Assembly (NCBI GenBank): GCA_964221845.1
Contig: CAXPZW010000012.1
Coordinates: 1-64,000, forward strand
DNA from: CAXPZW01 sp964221845
GTDB lineage: Bacteria; Bacteroidota; Bacteroidia; Flavobacteriales_D; Sanyastnellaceae
Reading direction: 5' to 3'
DNA length: 64,000 nt
Shown here: positions 42,393-51,074 of the stretch, one piece after another
How the letters are laid out: each line of letters opens with the position of its first letter
How positions within the stretch are numbered: position 1 is the first letter of the stretch
Translations under genes and position numbers: made by a program
Notes under the pieces: model-generated
Told to the model about the DNA's origin: nothing
What the model saw: the letters and a program-made list of their open reading frames with translations, nothing else
The model's database searches: none

Positions 42393-45300
42393 CTAGTCTG
42401 TGCAGACTAAACCAAAGTTCCCGAGTATTTCCAGAAGATCAGGTGCACTGACGACTCCGTCTCCATTCAAGTCAGTAGGGCAAGCACTGCAATTGATTTC
42501 GATCGTTTTGCAGATGGTCACAACGTTGGCAGGATCTGCGCAGCAGAACACTTCCGCGCAGATGGTATAGGTCCCCGAGGCGGCTTCGTAGGTGTGCATT
42601 GGGCACATTGCAGCAGTCACGCTTTGGAACGTACCGTCTCCCCAACTCCAGTTGATGCAGTACTCAAAGCCCAACGGAGTACCGTCTGCCAGGGTCACAC
42701 AAGTGCCCACATTGCCGCAATTGTCTTCATCGATGGCCACCATCAGGTTCAAGTTGTCCCAATCTGGGAGTGAGCAAGGCTCAGGCTCGCAGGCAATGGT
42801 GATCTCTCCGCAAAGGGTGATGGCATCGGCAGGCGCATTGCAGCAGAAAATGGTGGCGCATACGGTGTAGGTGCCGTCCTGGCTGTAGGTGTGTTGTGGA
42901 CAGAAGTTGGCCGCGTTGTATTGCGAGGTGCCGTCTCCCCAGTTCCAATCAATGCAATACTCCGCGCTCAAGCCGAAGCCGTCAAGTGTATTGACGCACG
43001 CGCCAATCACATCGCAACCGAGAGAAGAGTTCACCAATACCAGTTCCAACTCAGAGGCTTCGGGCAGTGCGCAAGGTTCGGGTTCACATGCGATCGTGAT
43101 CTCCTTGCACAGGGTCAATGTTTCTGTGGGTGCATTGCAGCAGTACAGGGTTGCACATACGGTGTAGGTGCCGTCGGCCGCATAGGTGTAATACGGGCAG
43201 AAATTAGCACCGTTTACTTGTGAGTTGCCATCGCCCCAATTCCATTCGATGCAGTAGTCTGCACTCAATCCAAACCCAGCGGTGGTGTTGATGCATGCGC
43301 CAATGACGTCGCAACCCAAGGATGAATTCACCACAACCAATTCCAATTCGTCAGCTGCAGGAAGTGTGCAGGGATCGGGTTCACAGTCGATGGTGATCTC
43401 CTTACAAATGGTCAATACAGCTGTTGGATCGTCGCAGCAGTAGATATTGGCACATACGGTGTAGGTGCCGTCAGCGGCATAGGTGTGGAAGGGGCAAAAT
43501 TCCGCAGTGTTGGTTTGAACCGATCCATCTCCCCAGTCCCAATCGATGCAATAGTCTGCACCTAAAGAAGGGTTGTCGCTGTCTGTTGTACCGGGGCAGG
43601 CTGCGATGGTATAGCAGTCATCTGCATCCAGCTGCACAAGAAGCACTTCGACCAGTGAAGCGTCGGGCAGCTCACACGAAGTACCACCACAACCTTCGAT
43701 AACAACCTCAACACAGGTGGTCACCAGGTCAACACCGTTGTTGCCGTCGGCGCAGCAATAGACCTCTACACACACGTCGTAAATCCCATCCAAATCGGTG
43801 TATTCATGGTAGGGGCACTCGTCTCCAGCGTAAGAGGCGGTTGTGCCGTCTCCCCAATCCACATCAAAACACAGGTCTGGGGAAAGGAAGTTCCCGTCCT
43901 GATCTCGTACGCAAAGCACGCGGTCCTCGCAGAACTGGCCCTGTACAACATCCAAGACAATCTCATCAGGCAGTGTACAAGAGGGACCGGCAGGTAGAAC
44001 AGAGCCGCACGAAGTTCGGTTACCAGACACCCCATATGAGTCAAACAGGTGACTCCCTGCGGTTGGTAGCACCAAGGCACTGTTTACCGGTGCCTCGCTG
44101 TGCCAGTGCTCAGGTGCAAATCCGAATCCTCCAAAATCAATGGCACAGGCGGCAAAACCATCTTCCTTGATCTCAATCAACTCCAAATTCCGCGGGTCTG
44201 TAAGTGCTGAATAATTCAGTCCAAGCAATACATACCCGGTTCCATCGGCCTTCACACTGGCCATTTCGGGGGTATAGATGCGAGGTTGGCTGAAGGCAGA
44301 GAAGCCGAGGAAAATGCCAGGCAGAGTAGCATAACCAGGCCCATCCAAGGGGTGAATGTAGCTCCAGTCCAAAGCGCTTGCATCTTTTTGAACGCTTACT
44401 TGGAATGGCATTGATCCGGTAATTGCTCCGTAGCTGCAGGTTTGGAATTTTCCAGAAACCACAAGCGACTGGCCATTTGGAGCTAAGTTCAGTGAATACC
44501 CGGCCGCAGCGCCGTAAATCGTGCTTGAAAAGGCCATGTCGTTCGGCAGGCGCACGGCCGCCCCGGCATTGCTGTCGTATGCAGAAATGGTGAACGATCC
44601 GTAATCGGTGGAATTGGCCAGTTGAAAGATACTTCCGGAAGCGGGGTCGTACACTGCGGAAACAGCTGCATTGGTGTCGGATCCAAGGGGATCAAAATAG
44701 TAGCTGTCTTGCCACATCAAGTTACCCGCAGCATCGGTGCGAAGGGCGAGTGCATTTTGTTTAGAGGTGCCATTGGATGACCCCGAAAAGAAGAATCCGT
44801 TGTCTACGCTTATGCCGTTGCTGAGCATGTCCCAATCTTCCAATGACGCAGATGTTGCTGAGTTGAAGGTCTGGCTCCAAACCAAACCGAGTGAAGGGTC
44901 AAGCAGGGCTGCCCAACCTTGTTTGCTATCGGTGGGCGCAAAGCCCTGCGCCACAATACCGGTAAGCAGATAACCTGGCGTCACTCCTGAAGAGGCTCCG
45001 AACCCTACCGGTACCACGTGCATGGCTGTGGTGTGGTTCCAACCTGGCACGGCAATTGTCAAGTTAGCTACTTGGTTACCTACGGCATCCAAAAGCAGGA
45101 TCAAGGACTCCGTGTTTCCAGCGCCATCGATGATTGCACCGCCCAGAACATACCCGCCTGTGCCCACAAAAGGGGTTTGCTCAATGTGGTACACTTTGGG
45201 AACATCCCAAGAGGCCAAGGCGGTCTCCCATACTATGATTCCATGGTCGTCGACTTCCATGATATGAATGTCTTGCGTGCTGGGTCCGAGAATGAGGTTC

Positions 45301-45506
45301 CCGGCCATGACTTCATGGCCCAAGGTGTGCGATGGGGTAATGGAGTATTGGTCGTGTGAGGCTTGTCCAGTTGTAGAGGTGCCTGGGAGATGATCGTAGG
45401 TGGAGTGGAAGTACTGAGCTCGTGCTCCTTGAGACATCATCAATCCCATGATCAGGGCACAAAACCAGAAAAGGCTGGCGAATAGTTGTTGGTTAGTTGG
45501 CTTCAT
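42393..45506 (-). CDS. Exported Cys-rich PKD-repeat protein with dockerin-like C-terminus
   Basis: 1037 residues. Signal peptide (FASLFWFCALIMGLMMSQGARA), then ~490 residues of a beta-propeller-like N-terminal region. Five PKD-like units of ~90 residues follow, each with a (Y/F)C-DWxWGDG core, FCPxHTY and a paired Cys motif (YCC) (units near 42.5-43.9 kb). The last 30 residues, CPTDLNGDGVVSAPDLLEILG and onward, form a calcium-binding dockerin type I-like loop rather than a standard T9SS domain. The Cys pattern suggests disulfide stapling of the repeats. It is probably a surface or secreted adhesion-type protein. Promoter with a perfect -7 (TACGTTTG). Confidence 0.85.
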   Translation of the reverse strand: MKPTNQQLFASLFWFCALIMGLMMSQGARAQYFHSTYDHLPGTSTTGQASHDQYSITPSHTLGHEVMAGNLILGPSTQDIHIMEVDDHGIIVWETALASWDVPKVYHIEQTPFVGTGGYVLGGAIIDGAGNTESLILLLDAVGNQVANLTIAVPGWNHTTAMHVVPVGFGASSGVTPGYLLTGIVAQGFAPTDSKQGWAALLDPSLGLVWSQTFNSATSASLEDWDMLSNGISVDNGFFFSGSSNGTSKQNALALRTDAAGNLMWQDSYYFDPLGSDTNAAVSAVYDPASGSIFQLANSTDYGSFTISAYDSNAGAAVRLPNDMAFSSTIYGAAAGYSLNLAPNGQSLVVSGKFQTCSYGAITGSMPFQVSVQKDASALDWSYIHPLDGPGYATLPGIFLGFSAFSQPRIYTPEMASVKADGTGYVLLGLNYSALTDPRNLELIEIKEDGFAACAIDFGGFGFAPEHWHSEAPVNSALVLPTAGSHLFDSYGVSGNRTSCGSVLPAGPSCTLPDEIVLDVVQGQFCEDRVLCVRDQDGNFLSPDLCFDVDWGDGTTASYAGDECPYHEYTDLDGIYDVCVEVYCCADGNNGVDLVTTCVEVVIEGCGGTSCELPDASLVEVLLVQLDADDCYTIAACPGTTDSDNPSLGADYCIDWDWGDGSVQTNTAEFCPFHTYAADGTYTVCANIYCCDDPTAVLTICKEITIDCEPDPCTLPAADELELVVVNSSLGCDVIGACINTTAGFGLSADYCIEWNWGDGNSQVNGANFCPYYTYAADGTYTVCATLYCCNAPTETLTLCKEITIACEPEPCALPEASELELVLVNSSLGCDVIGACVNTLDGFGLSAEYCIDWNWGDGTSQYNAANFCPQHTYSQDGTYTVCATIFCCNAPADAITLCGEITIACEPEPCSLPDWDNLNLMVAIDEDNCGNVGTCVTLADGTPLGFEYCINWSWGDGTFQSVTAAMCPMHTYEAASGTYTICAEVFCCADPANVVTICKTIEINCSACPTDLNGDGVVSAPDLLEILGNFGLVCTD

Positions 45507-45538
45507 GTCTGTTAATTTTTTGTGAATGACTGATGGAG

Positions 45539-45546
45539 CAAACGTA
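45539..45546 (-). promoter_or_regulatory. -7 element of the PKD-repeat gene
   Basis: TACGTTTG, perfect match, with a leader of about 30 bases to ATG 45506. Confidence 0.6.
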
Positions 45547-46010
45547 CTCGGTCCATATCCTGAGGACGGGGGACAATGAGAATTCGGCAGGGTTGAGTTA
45601 TCGTAAGGTCAATCCTTAGAGGGGTGAGGGTTGTTTGCAGTCACTGTTATTGGCCCACTTCATTTATGCTGTGACCGCAAAGGCGGTCGTTGGCCTCTAC
45701 GCTCCATGAGTTGCCTGTGGACTGCTCTCGTGCATGCTTGATACGAGATCAGATTCGTGTCCAAAAGACGTGGACGGCATCTGTACAAGCCGCAGATTTG
45801 ACTTGATGATGCTATGGGATTCGTTCGGTTCGGACTGCACGGACCCAGCTTGGTCATGTGATGGCTGGTTTGTGCCGCATGGACATGATAAGTCGTGCAA
45901 TGATGCGTTTACCTGCAACGACGATGGCGGAGCCGGAAGCAAAGGTGGCCGGGTTGATGCGGGCGTTATTTTGAACCTGATTGACGGGTGCGGATCGGTC
46001 TCCCCTTAAA
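45547..46010. other. Intergenic region without a convincing gene
   Basis: About 460 bases. A plus-strand frame at 45734-46009 (91 residues, with DSFGSDCTDPAWSCDGW and SCNDAFTCNDDGG) has several Cys and could be a small secreted protein or a remnant. I see no promoter, signal peptide or family match, and overlapping antisense frames are equally open. I do not call a gene. Confidence 0.4.
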
Positions 46011-46040
46011 CGCAAACAGCCCTACCAAATGGCAGGGCTG
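46011..46040 (-). terminator. Terminator after the degraded OmpA gene
   Basis: CAGCCCT pairs with AGGGCTG; on the minus strand it is followed by TTTGCGTTT. It lies 22 bases past the stop at 46062. Confidence 0.6.
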
Positions 46041-46061
46041 CGTGCTGTGTTACTCTAAGTG

Positions 46062-46770
46062 TTAGTTGGAGGTGTGCCGGGCTTGCAACTCCTCGAGGAG
46101 GATCAACCTCAGCTCGGCACGTCGGTTGGTTTGGTGTTGCTTTTCGGTACAATCTTTTTCGCGACAGTTGGCCTCAGGCGTTTCCTCGCCTTCTGCGGTC
46201 GTGTTGAGTTGGTCGGGGTTCACGCCTGCTTCGATCAGGTATTGGGCCACAGCGTCTGCGCGCTTTTGCGACAGATGACGGTTGTAGCTCGCCGTCCTTG
46301 TTGGCAATCGGCTTGGCGCGCTTCACCTGGTTCTCAATCACGGGGAGCACTGTTTCGTCCTCGGGTTGGATTTGGTGGTAGCGGTTGTACCAAACGCGGG
46401 CATCTTCGTAGCGGCCCAATCCGGTCAGTACCCGGGCGTAGTAATAGAGGTCATCGGAAATCACGTCGTCGCCCTGTACGGTTTTGCTGTACCAATACTC
46501 AGATTCGCCCAGCAGGCCTAGTTTACGTTAGCACTCGCCCAGTTTGCGCGTGGCTTCGGTGCTGTTGGCATCACGTTTAAACGCCTCTTTGTAGTGGTCG
46601 ATGGCAACGAGAAAGTCGAATTGGTCATAGGCTTTGTCCCCACGCTTGATTTGCTTGGAGACATCTGCGCTCCGCGCCGGTGGATTGGTCTCTGTAGGGG
46701 TAGAGGCGTGAAGCTGCACTCCCCAAAGGCAGATGGTCATCAGGTAGAACAGGCGTGCGTTACACTTCAT
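46062..46770 (-). pseudogene. Degraded TPR/OmpA-family gene (nonsense change plus internal deletion)
   Basis: The N-terminus from ATG 46770 has a signal-like start (ARLFYLMTICLWGVQLHA) and a TPR unit (QIKRGDKAYDQFDFLVAIDHYKEA). It stops at TAA 46528-46530 in the context GEC-stop-RKLGLLGE, where the family has Tyr. The frame continues with a second TPR (YYYARVLTGLGRYEDARVWYNRY) into a region that, after a frame change near 46290-46305, becomes the last ~75 residues of an OmpA domain (YNRHLSQKRADAVAQYL ... CTEKQHQTNRRAELRL). The middle of the protein (beta-propeller and first half of the OmpA fold in relatives such as the T9SS protein PorE) is missing, so an internal deletion is likely. Confidence 0.75.
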
Positions 46771-46889
46771 AGCTGGGCGAATAATGATTCATCATGCGGT
46801 AGGCATCCTTTGGGCGAAGGTTACGCTCTGCTGTCAGAATTCTCCCTCGGGGAGGCCAGTGCAGCCTTATAAAACCAGAAGAGATAAGT

Positions 46890-47050
46890 GGATGCTCGAG
46901 TTCGTTAAGAGTATATAAAAATACAAAGAATAAATACACGGAAAAAACACAAAAAACCGAGTTAAAATGGTAAAAAAGAAGAGAGAAAATTAGAAATACA
47001 TGTACGGAAAAAAGAAAGATACGTATGTGCTATAAAGGCAAGATGAAAAG
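46890..47050. other. AT-rich stretch
   Basis: Roughly 160 bases, mostly A on the plus strand (runs such as GGTAAAAAAGAAGAG), in an otherwise GC-rich chromosome. No gene, no clear promoter. It sits between the degraded OmpA gene and the M20 amidohydrolase and may mark an old insertion or deletion point. Confidence 0.6.
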
Positions 47051-47083
47051 CCGGAACTTCAATACGGTTGAGGGATGCGAAAC

Positions 47084-48268
47084 TCAGGAGCGCGCAGCCA
47101 AATAGGCCATGAGCCCCACGCCGGTGATCAGCGCTTGCTCGTCAATGTTGAAGGATGGGTGGTGTACCGGGCGGGTAAATCCGTCGCCGGTAGGTGAGGC
47201 GGTGCCCAGGCGGTAGAAGCATCCGGGCATGTGGTGCGTGTAGTACGCAAAATCCTCGGCGGTCATGCGGCGCTCGAGGGTGACCACGTTGTCGGCGCCC
47301 AGGAAGGATTCGGCCTTGGCGCGTTGGGTGCGGGTGAAGGCCGGGTCGTTAAACAGGCTGGGGTAACCCTTGTCGATGCGGAAGTCCACCGTGCCGCCCA
47401 TGCTCGAGACCAGTTGTTGCGCCAGTTGGACCATGCGCTTATGTGCTTCTGCCCGCCAGGCTTCATCCAAAGTGCGGAAGGTGCCTTCCAACCGTACCTC
47501 ATTAGGAATCACGTTGGTGGCCCCTTCGGCCATGAAGCGTCCAAAGCTCAGGACCGAGGGCACTTCTGGATTGGCTCCGCGGCTGACGATCTGTTGCATG
47601 GCCACCACCAGGTGCGATGCGATGAGCACAGGGTCAATGTTCTTGTGCGGCATGGCACCGTGACCACCTTTGCCGGTGACGGTGACGTGCAGCTCATCGC
47701 ACGAGGCCATGTATTGCCCCTCTCGGAAGCCCACTTTGCCTGCCGGCAATTCCGGGAACACATGTTGGCCGGTGATGCCTTGCGCATCGGGCGCGTCGAG
47801 CACCCCTTCAGCAATCAGCAATGAGGCTCCGCCCGGAAGTTTTTCTTCGCCGGGTTGAAACAGGCAGCGGACCGTGCCGGTCCAGTGGGTGCGGGTGTCC
47901 TGCAGGAGTTTGATGGCTCCTAACAAACAGGTGGTGTGCACATCGTGGCCGCAAGCGTGCATCACGCCGGGTACGGTGGATTTGTAGGGGACGTCGTTGG
48001 CTTCGTTGATGGGCAGGGCGTCCAGGTCGGCGCGCAAAAATCGCAGGGAGCTGCCGGGGTCTTGGCCTTGTACATCCACGACAATTCCAGTGCCCGCTAC
48101 GCCGGTTTGAGGAGTCAGTCCCCAACCGGTGAGGGTGCGGGCCACAAAGGCCGCGGTTTCATGTTCTTGGTAACTGAGTTCGGGGTGGGCGTGCAGGTGG
48201 TGGCGCAAAGCTTGCCACGTTTCAAAGCCCGATCGCGCTCCATCGCGCAGCGCTTGATCAAGAGCCAT
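47084..48268 (-). CDS. M20-family amidohydrolase (N-acyl-amino-acid hydrolase type)
   Basis: 394 residues from ATG 48268. Metal-site motifs: HAHPELSYQE, HACGHDVHTTCLLG, PGEEKLPGG, GHGAMPHKNIDPV and the C-terminal MTAEDFAYY. The family hydrolyses N-acyl or hippurate-type amino acids; the exact substrate is unknown. An upstream in-frame start (48319) lies inside the TSUP gene. The ATG overlaps the TSUP stop by 11 bases, so the two are one unit. Confidence 0.93.
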   Translation of the reverse strand: MALDQALRDGARSGFETWQALRHHLHAHPELSYQEHETAAFVARTLTGWGLTPQTGVAGTGIVVDVQGQDPGSSLRFLRADLDALPINEANDVPYKSTVPGVMHACGHDVHTTCLLGAIKLLQDTRTHWTGTVRCLFQPGEEKLPGGASLLIAEGVLDAPDAQGITGQHVFPELPAGKVGFREGQYMASCDELHVTVTGKGGHGAMPHKNIDPVLIASHLVVAMQQIVSRGANPEVPSVLSFGRFMAEGATNVIPNEVRLEGTFRTLDEAWRAEAHKRMVQLAQQLVSSMGGTVDFRIDKGYPSLFNDPAFTRTQRAKAESFLGADNVVTLERRMTAEDFAYYTHHMPGCFYRLGTASPTGDGFTRPVHHPSFNIDEQALITGVGLMAYLAARS

Positions 48269-48662
48269 GTCCGCCCCAGATTTGTTGCACCGCGCTCCAG
48301 ACCATGCGCACCGATACAAACACCATCAGCACCCCAAAGAAGAGTTTCACTTTGGCCACCGGCAGGCGCAGGGCCAACTTCGATCCCAAATATCCTCCTA
48401 TGATGAACATGCCCGCAATCACCAGCGCATTGCGGATGTCCACATTGCCGGTCTTGTGGTAGTTCATGAAGGCCAAGATGCCAATGGGAGGCAGCATCAC
48501 AGCTAGGCTGGTGCCTTGGGCTTCCAATTGATTGAAATTCAGGAAGTAAATCAGGGCTGGAACCATCACCACACCCCCGCCAATGCCCACAAAGCCGCTC
48601 AAAGCGCCTGCAGTGAGTCCAATGGCGGTCAGCAGAAGAAAGGTGTTGAGGTCCATGCGCAT
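48258..48662 (-). CDS. Small TSUP (TauE/SafE)-family membrane protein
   Basis: 134 residues from ATG 48662 (48656 also possible). About half the size of standard TauE/SafE exporters. It contains one copy of the TSUP repeat: LTAIGLTAGALSGFVGIGGGVVMVPAL, then YHKTGNVDIRNAL, IIGGYLGSKLALRLP and KLFFGVLMVFVSVRMVW. Such half-size versions would have to dimerise. A TATCCTTG one base from the -7 consensus lies just upstream. Transport of sulfur- or carbon-containing anions is inferred from the family. Confidence 0.88.
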   Translation of the reverse strand: MRMDLNTFLLLTAIGLTAGALSGFVGIGGGVVMVPALIYFLNFNQLEAQGTSLAVMLPPIGILAFMNYHKTGNVDIRNALVIAGMFIIGGYLGSKLALRLPVAKVKLFFGVLMVFVSVRMVWSAVQQIWGGHGS

Positions 48663-48765
48663 CGGTTGCGTTTGGACAAGGATACGATTTCTGCTCCGAG
48701 GAATTGCATTTTGGCGCCTCCAGCCCAAAGGCCTTTGCTACCTTTCGCCCACCAACCATTGACCC

Positions 48766-49962
48766 ATGTACGGCAAGATCCAACAACACCTCCAGGCCGA
48801 ACTTCAAGACATTGAAAACAGCGGCCTGTTCAAGCGCGAGCGCATCATCACCACCCCCCAAGGCGCGGTCATTCGCGTCAGCACCGGGGAAGAGGTGTTG
48901 AACTTTTGCTCCAACAATTACCTCGGCCTCTCTTCGCACCCACGCGTGGTGGAAGCGGCCAAGGCAGCCATCGATAGCCACGGGTTTGGCATGTCGTCGG
49001 TGCGCTTCATCTGCGGCACCCAGGACATTCACAAAACCCTCGAACAAAAAATCGCCGACTTCCACCACACCGAGGACACCATCCTCTACGCCGCGGCCTT
49101 CGACGCCAACGGCGGCGTGTTTGAGCCTCTGCTCACCAAGGAAGACGCCATCATTTCAGACAGCCTCAACCACGCCTCCATCATCGACGGGGTGCGTTTG
49201 TGCAAGGCCGCTCGCTACCGCTATGCCAACAACGACATGGCTGAGCTGGAAGCGCGCCTGCAAGAAGCGCAAGACGCCCGTTTCCGCATCATCGTCACCG
49301 ACGGGGTGTTTTCCATGGACGGCTACGTGGCCCAACTCGATAAAATCTGCGACCTCGCGGACGAGTACGACGCACTGGTCATGGTGGACGAATGCCACGC
49401 CACCGGCTTCATCGGCAAAACCGGCCGCGGTTCGGTAGAGCTGCGCGACGAACTGGGTCGCGTGGACATCATCACCGGTACCCTTGGCAAGGCCATGGGC
49501 GGTGCCATGGGCGGATTCACCACCGGTCGCAAAGAGATCATCGAGATGCTGCGCCAACGCTCGCGTCCTTACCTGTTCTCCAACTCGCTGGCTCCTAGCA
49601 TTGTGGGCGCATCCATTGAGGTGTTCGACATGCTGAGCGAAACCACCGAGCTGCGCGACAAGCTGGAGGACAACGTCAAATACTTCAAAGCAGGCATCGC
49701 CAAAATCGGCCTCGACTACAAGGACGGCGAATCGGCCATCGTGCCCATCATGCTGTACGACGCAGCCCTTTCGCAGCAGTTTGCAGACCGCCTTCTGGAC
49801 GAGGGGATTTACGTGATTGGCTTCTTCTACCCCGTAGTGCCCAAAGAGCAGGCCCGCATCCGCGTGCAACTCTCGGCCGGCCACGAACGCGAACACCTGG
49901 ACCGCGCATTGGCTGCTTTCGAAAAAGTGGGCCGCGAACTGGGTGTGCTCAAAACCGCCTAA
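48766..49962 (+). CDS. kbl: Glycine C-acetyltransferase (2-amino-3-ketobutyrate CoA ligase)
   Basis: 398 residues of the alpha-oxoamine synthase family. The PLP lysine is in TGTLGKAMGGAMGGF, with other conserved parts FCSNNYLGLSSHPRV, SVRFICGTQDIHK, DSLNHASIIDG, DGVFSMDGY and VDECHATGF. It converts 2-amino-3-oxobutyrate and CoA to glycine and acetyl-CoA, in threonine degradation. No tdh is next to it. A TACCTTTC (48739-48746) is one base from the -7 consensus. The FAD oxidoreductase starts 9 bases downstream. Confidence 0.95.
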   Translation: MYGKIQQHLQAELQDIENSGLFKRERIITTPQGAVIRVSTGEEVLNFCSNNYLGLSSHPRVVEAAKAAIDSHGFGMSSVRFICGTQDIHKTLEQKIADFHHTEDTILYAAAFDANGGVFEPLLTKEDAIISDSLNHASIIDGVRLCKAARYRYANNDMAELEARLQEAQDARFRIIVTDGVFSMDGYVAQLDKICDLADEYDALVMVDECHATGFIGKTGRGSVELRDELGRVDIITGTLGKAMGGAMGGFTTGRKEIIEMLRQRSRPYLFSNSLAPSIVGASIEVFDMLSETTELRDKLEDNVKYFKAGIAKIGLDYKDGESAIVPIMLYDAALSQQFADRLLDEGIYVIGFFYPVVPKEQARIRVQLSAGHEREHLDRALAAFEKVGRELGVLKTA

Positions 49963-49971
49963 CCCCATCCG

Positions 49972-51021
49972 GTGCAGGTCGATTTCCTGATTGTTGGTCA
50001 AGGCTTGGCGGGCAGTGTGCTCGCCCGCACTTTGCTGCGCGCAGGCAAGTCGGTGCACTTGGTGGATACCCACCGCGTGAATTCTGCGTCACGCGTGGCC
50101 GCGGGCATGTTCAACCCCATTGTCTTCAAGCGCCTCAACAAGAGTTGGATGGCCGATGAGGCCCTGCCTTTCGCCGCCGACTTCTACCAAGCATGGGAAC
50201 AGGAGTTGGGCTTGAACGTTTGGCACCCCACACCCATCATCCGGATCTTCCCTGGTCAGGAGGCTGCCAACGACTTTGCAGCGCGATCCGTCTCCGATGG
50301 GTTTGCCCACATCCTTCACACCGAAACGCGCCCCGACGGCGAAGCACAAACCGCCCCATTTGGGTACGGCGTGGTAGAAGGCAGCGGGTACCTGGAACTC
50401 GGCTTGCTGCTGGACACCCAGCGCCAAGCCTGGATGGACGCCGGCCTACATACCGAAGCCGATTGGCGCGAGGAGGACACCGAGGTTACCCCCGATGGCG
50501 TCACCTGGAACGGCATCACCGCCGACCACATCATCCTGTGCCAAGGCCACGCCCTGTTGGACGGCAGCTGGTTTGGCGACTTGCCCTTGCGCCGCACCAA
50601 AGGAGAGGTGGTGGACGTGCATCAACCGGGGCTTGCGCTTAGCCACATCGTCAACAACGGACGTTGGGCCATTCCACTAGGGGAAGGACGCTTCCGGTTG
50701 GGAGCCACCTATGAATGGCACACCGGCGATCCTTCCATTACACCTGAAGCCCGCGCACTACTGTTGGACAAGCTCGCACCGGTTGTGGGTGAGCATCCCG
50801 AGGTGCAGGCCCAACGCGGCGGTATCCGCCCGGCCGTCAAAGACCGCCGTCCGTTGCTCGGCACCCATCCTCAACTGGCCCGCGTACATGTGTTCAACGG
50901 CATGGGGACACGCGGTGTGATGATCGCTCCTACGGTGGCTGAATGGATGCGCGACCACATGTTGGGGATTTCTTCACTCCCGGAAGTAGCCGATATTCAG
51001 CGGTATAGCGAATTGGGGTAG
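49972..51021 (+). CDS. FAD-dependent oxidoreductase, DAO type
   Basis: 349 residues from GTG 49972. The FAD-binding Rossmann motif is VDFLIVGQGLAGSVLARTLLRAGKSVHLVD. The DAO-family middle contains RVAAGMFNPIVFKR and LGATYEWHTG, and the C-terminal part GGIRPAVKDRRPLLGTHP ... GTRGVMIAPTVAEWM. It probably oxidises a D-amino acid, glycine-like or imino substrate. Nine bases behind kbl, so likely co-transcribed; a link to glycine metabolism is plausible but not shown. Confidence 0.9.
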   Translation: MQVDFLIVGQGLAGSVLARTLLRAGKSVHLVDTHRVNSASRVAAGMFNPIVFKRLNKSWMADEALPFAADFYQAWEQELGLNVWHPTPIIRIFPGQEAANDFAARSVSDGFAHILHTETRPDGEAQTAPFGYGVVEGSGYLELGLLLDTQRQAWMDAGLHTEADWREEDTEVTPDGVTWNGITADHIILCQGHALLDGSWFGDLPLRRTKGEVVDVHQPGLALSHIVNNGRWAIPLGEGRFRLGATYEWHTGDPSITPEARALLLDKLAPVVGEHPEVQAQRGGIRPAVKDRRPLLGTHPQLARVHVFNGMGTRGVMIAPTVAEWMRDHMLGISSLPEVADIQRYSELG

Positions 51022-51028
51022 AAAAAGA

Positions 51029-51046
51029 TTTCAGTAATTATTGAAA
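51029..51046 (+). promoter_or_regulatory. Palindromic operator 1, upstream of the GbsR/MarR gene
   Basis: TTTCAGTAATTATTGAAA is a near-perfect 18-bp palindrome (one mismatched pair) of the form TTTCA-N8-TGAAA. It ends 16 bases before the -7 element (51063), covering the -33 region, so binding would block transcription of the regulator itself. Confidence 0.6.
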
Positions 51047-51062
51047 GTTCCGATTTCGCGTC

Positions 51063-51070
51063 TATCTTTA
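51063..51070 (+). promoter_or_regulatory. Probable -7 of the GbsR/MarR-type gene
   Basis: TATCTTTA, one base from TAnnTTTG, four bases before GTG 51075; another nearly leaderless start. Confidence 0.5.
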
Positions 51071-51074
51071 TCTC

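Noticed and set aside
45734..46009. 91-residue plus-strand frame with several Cys
   Set aside because: No signal peptide, promoter or family likeness; overlapping antisense frames of similar length; the region looks non-coding or decayed.
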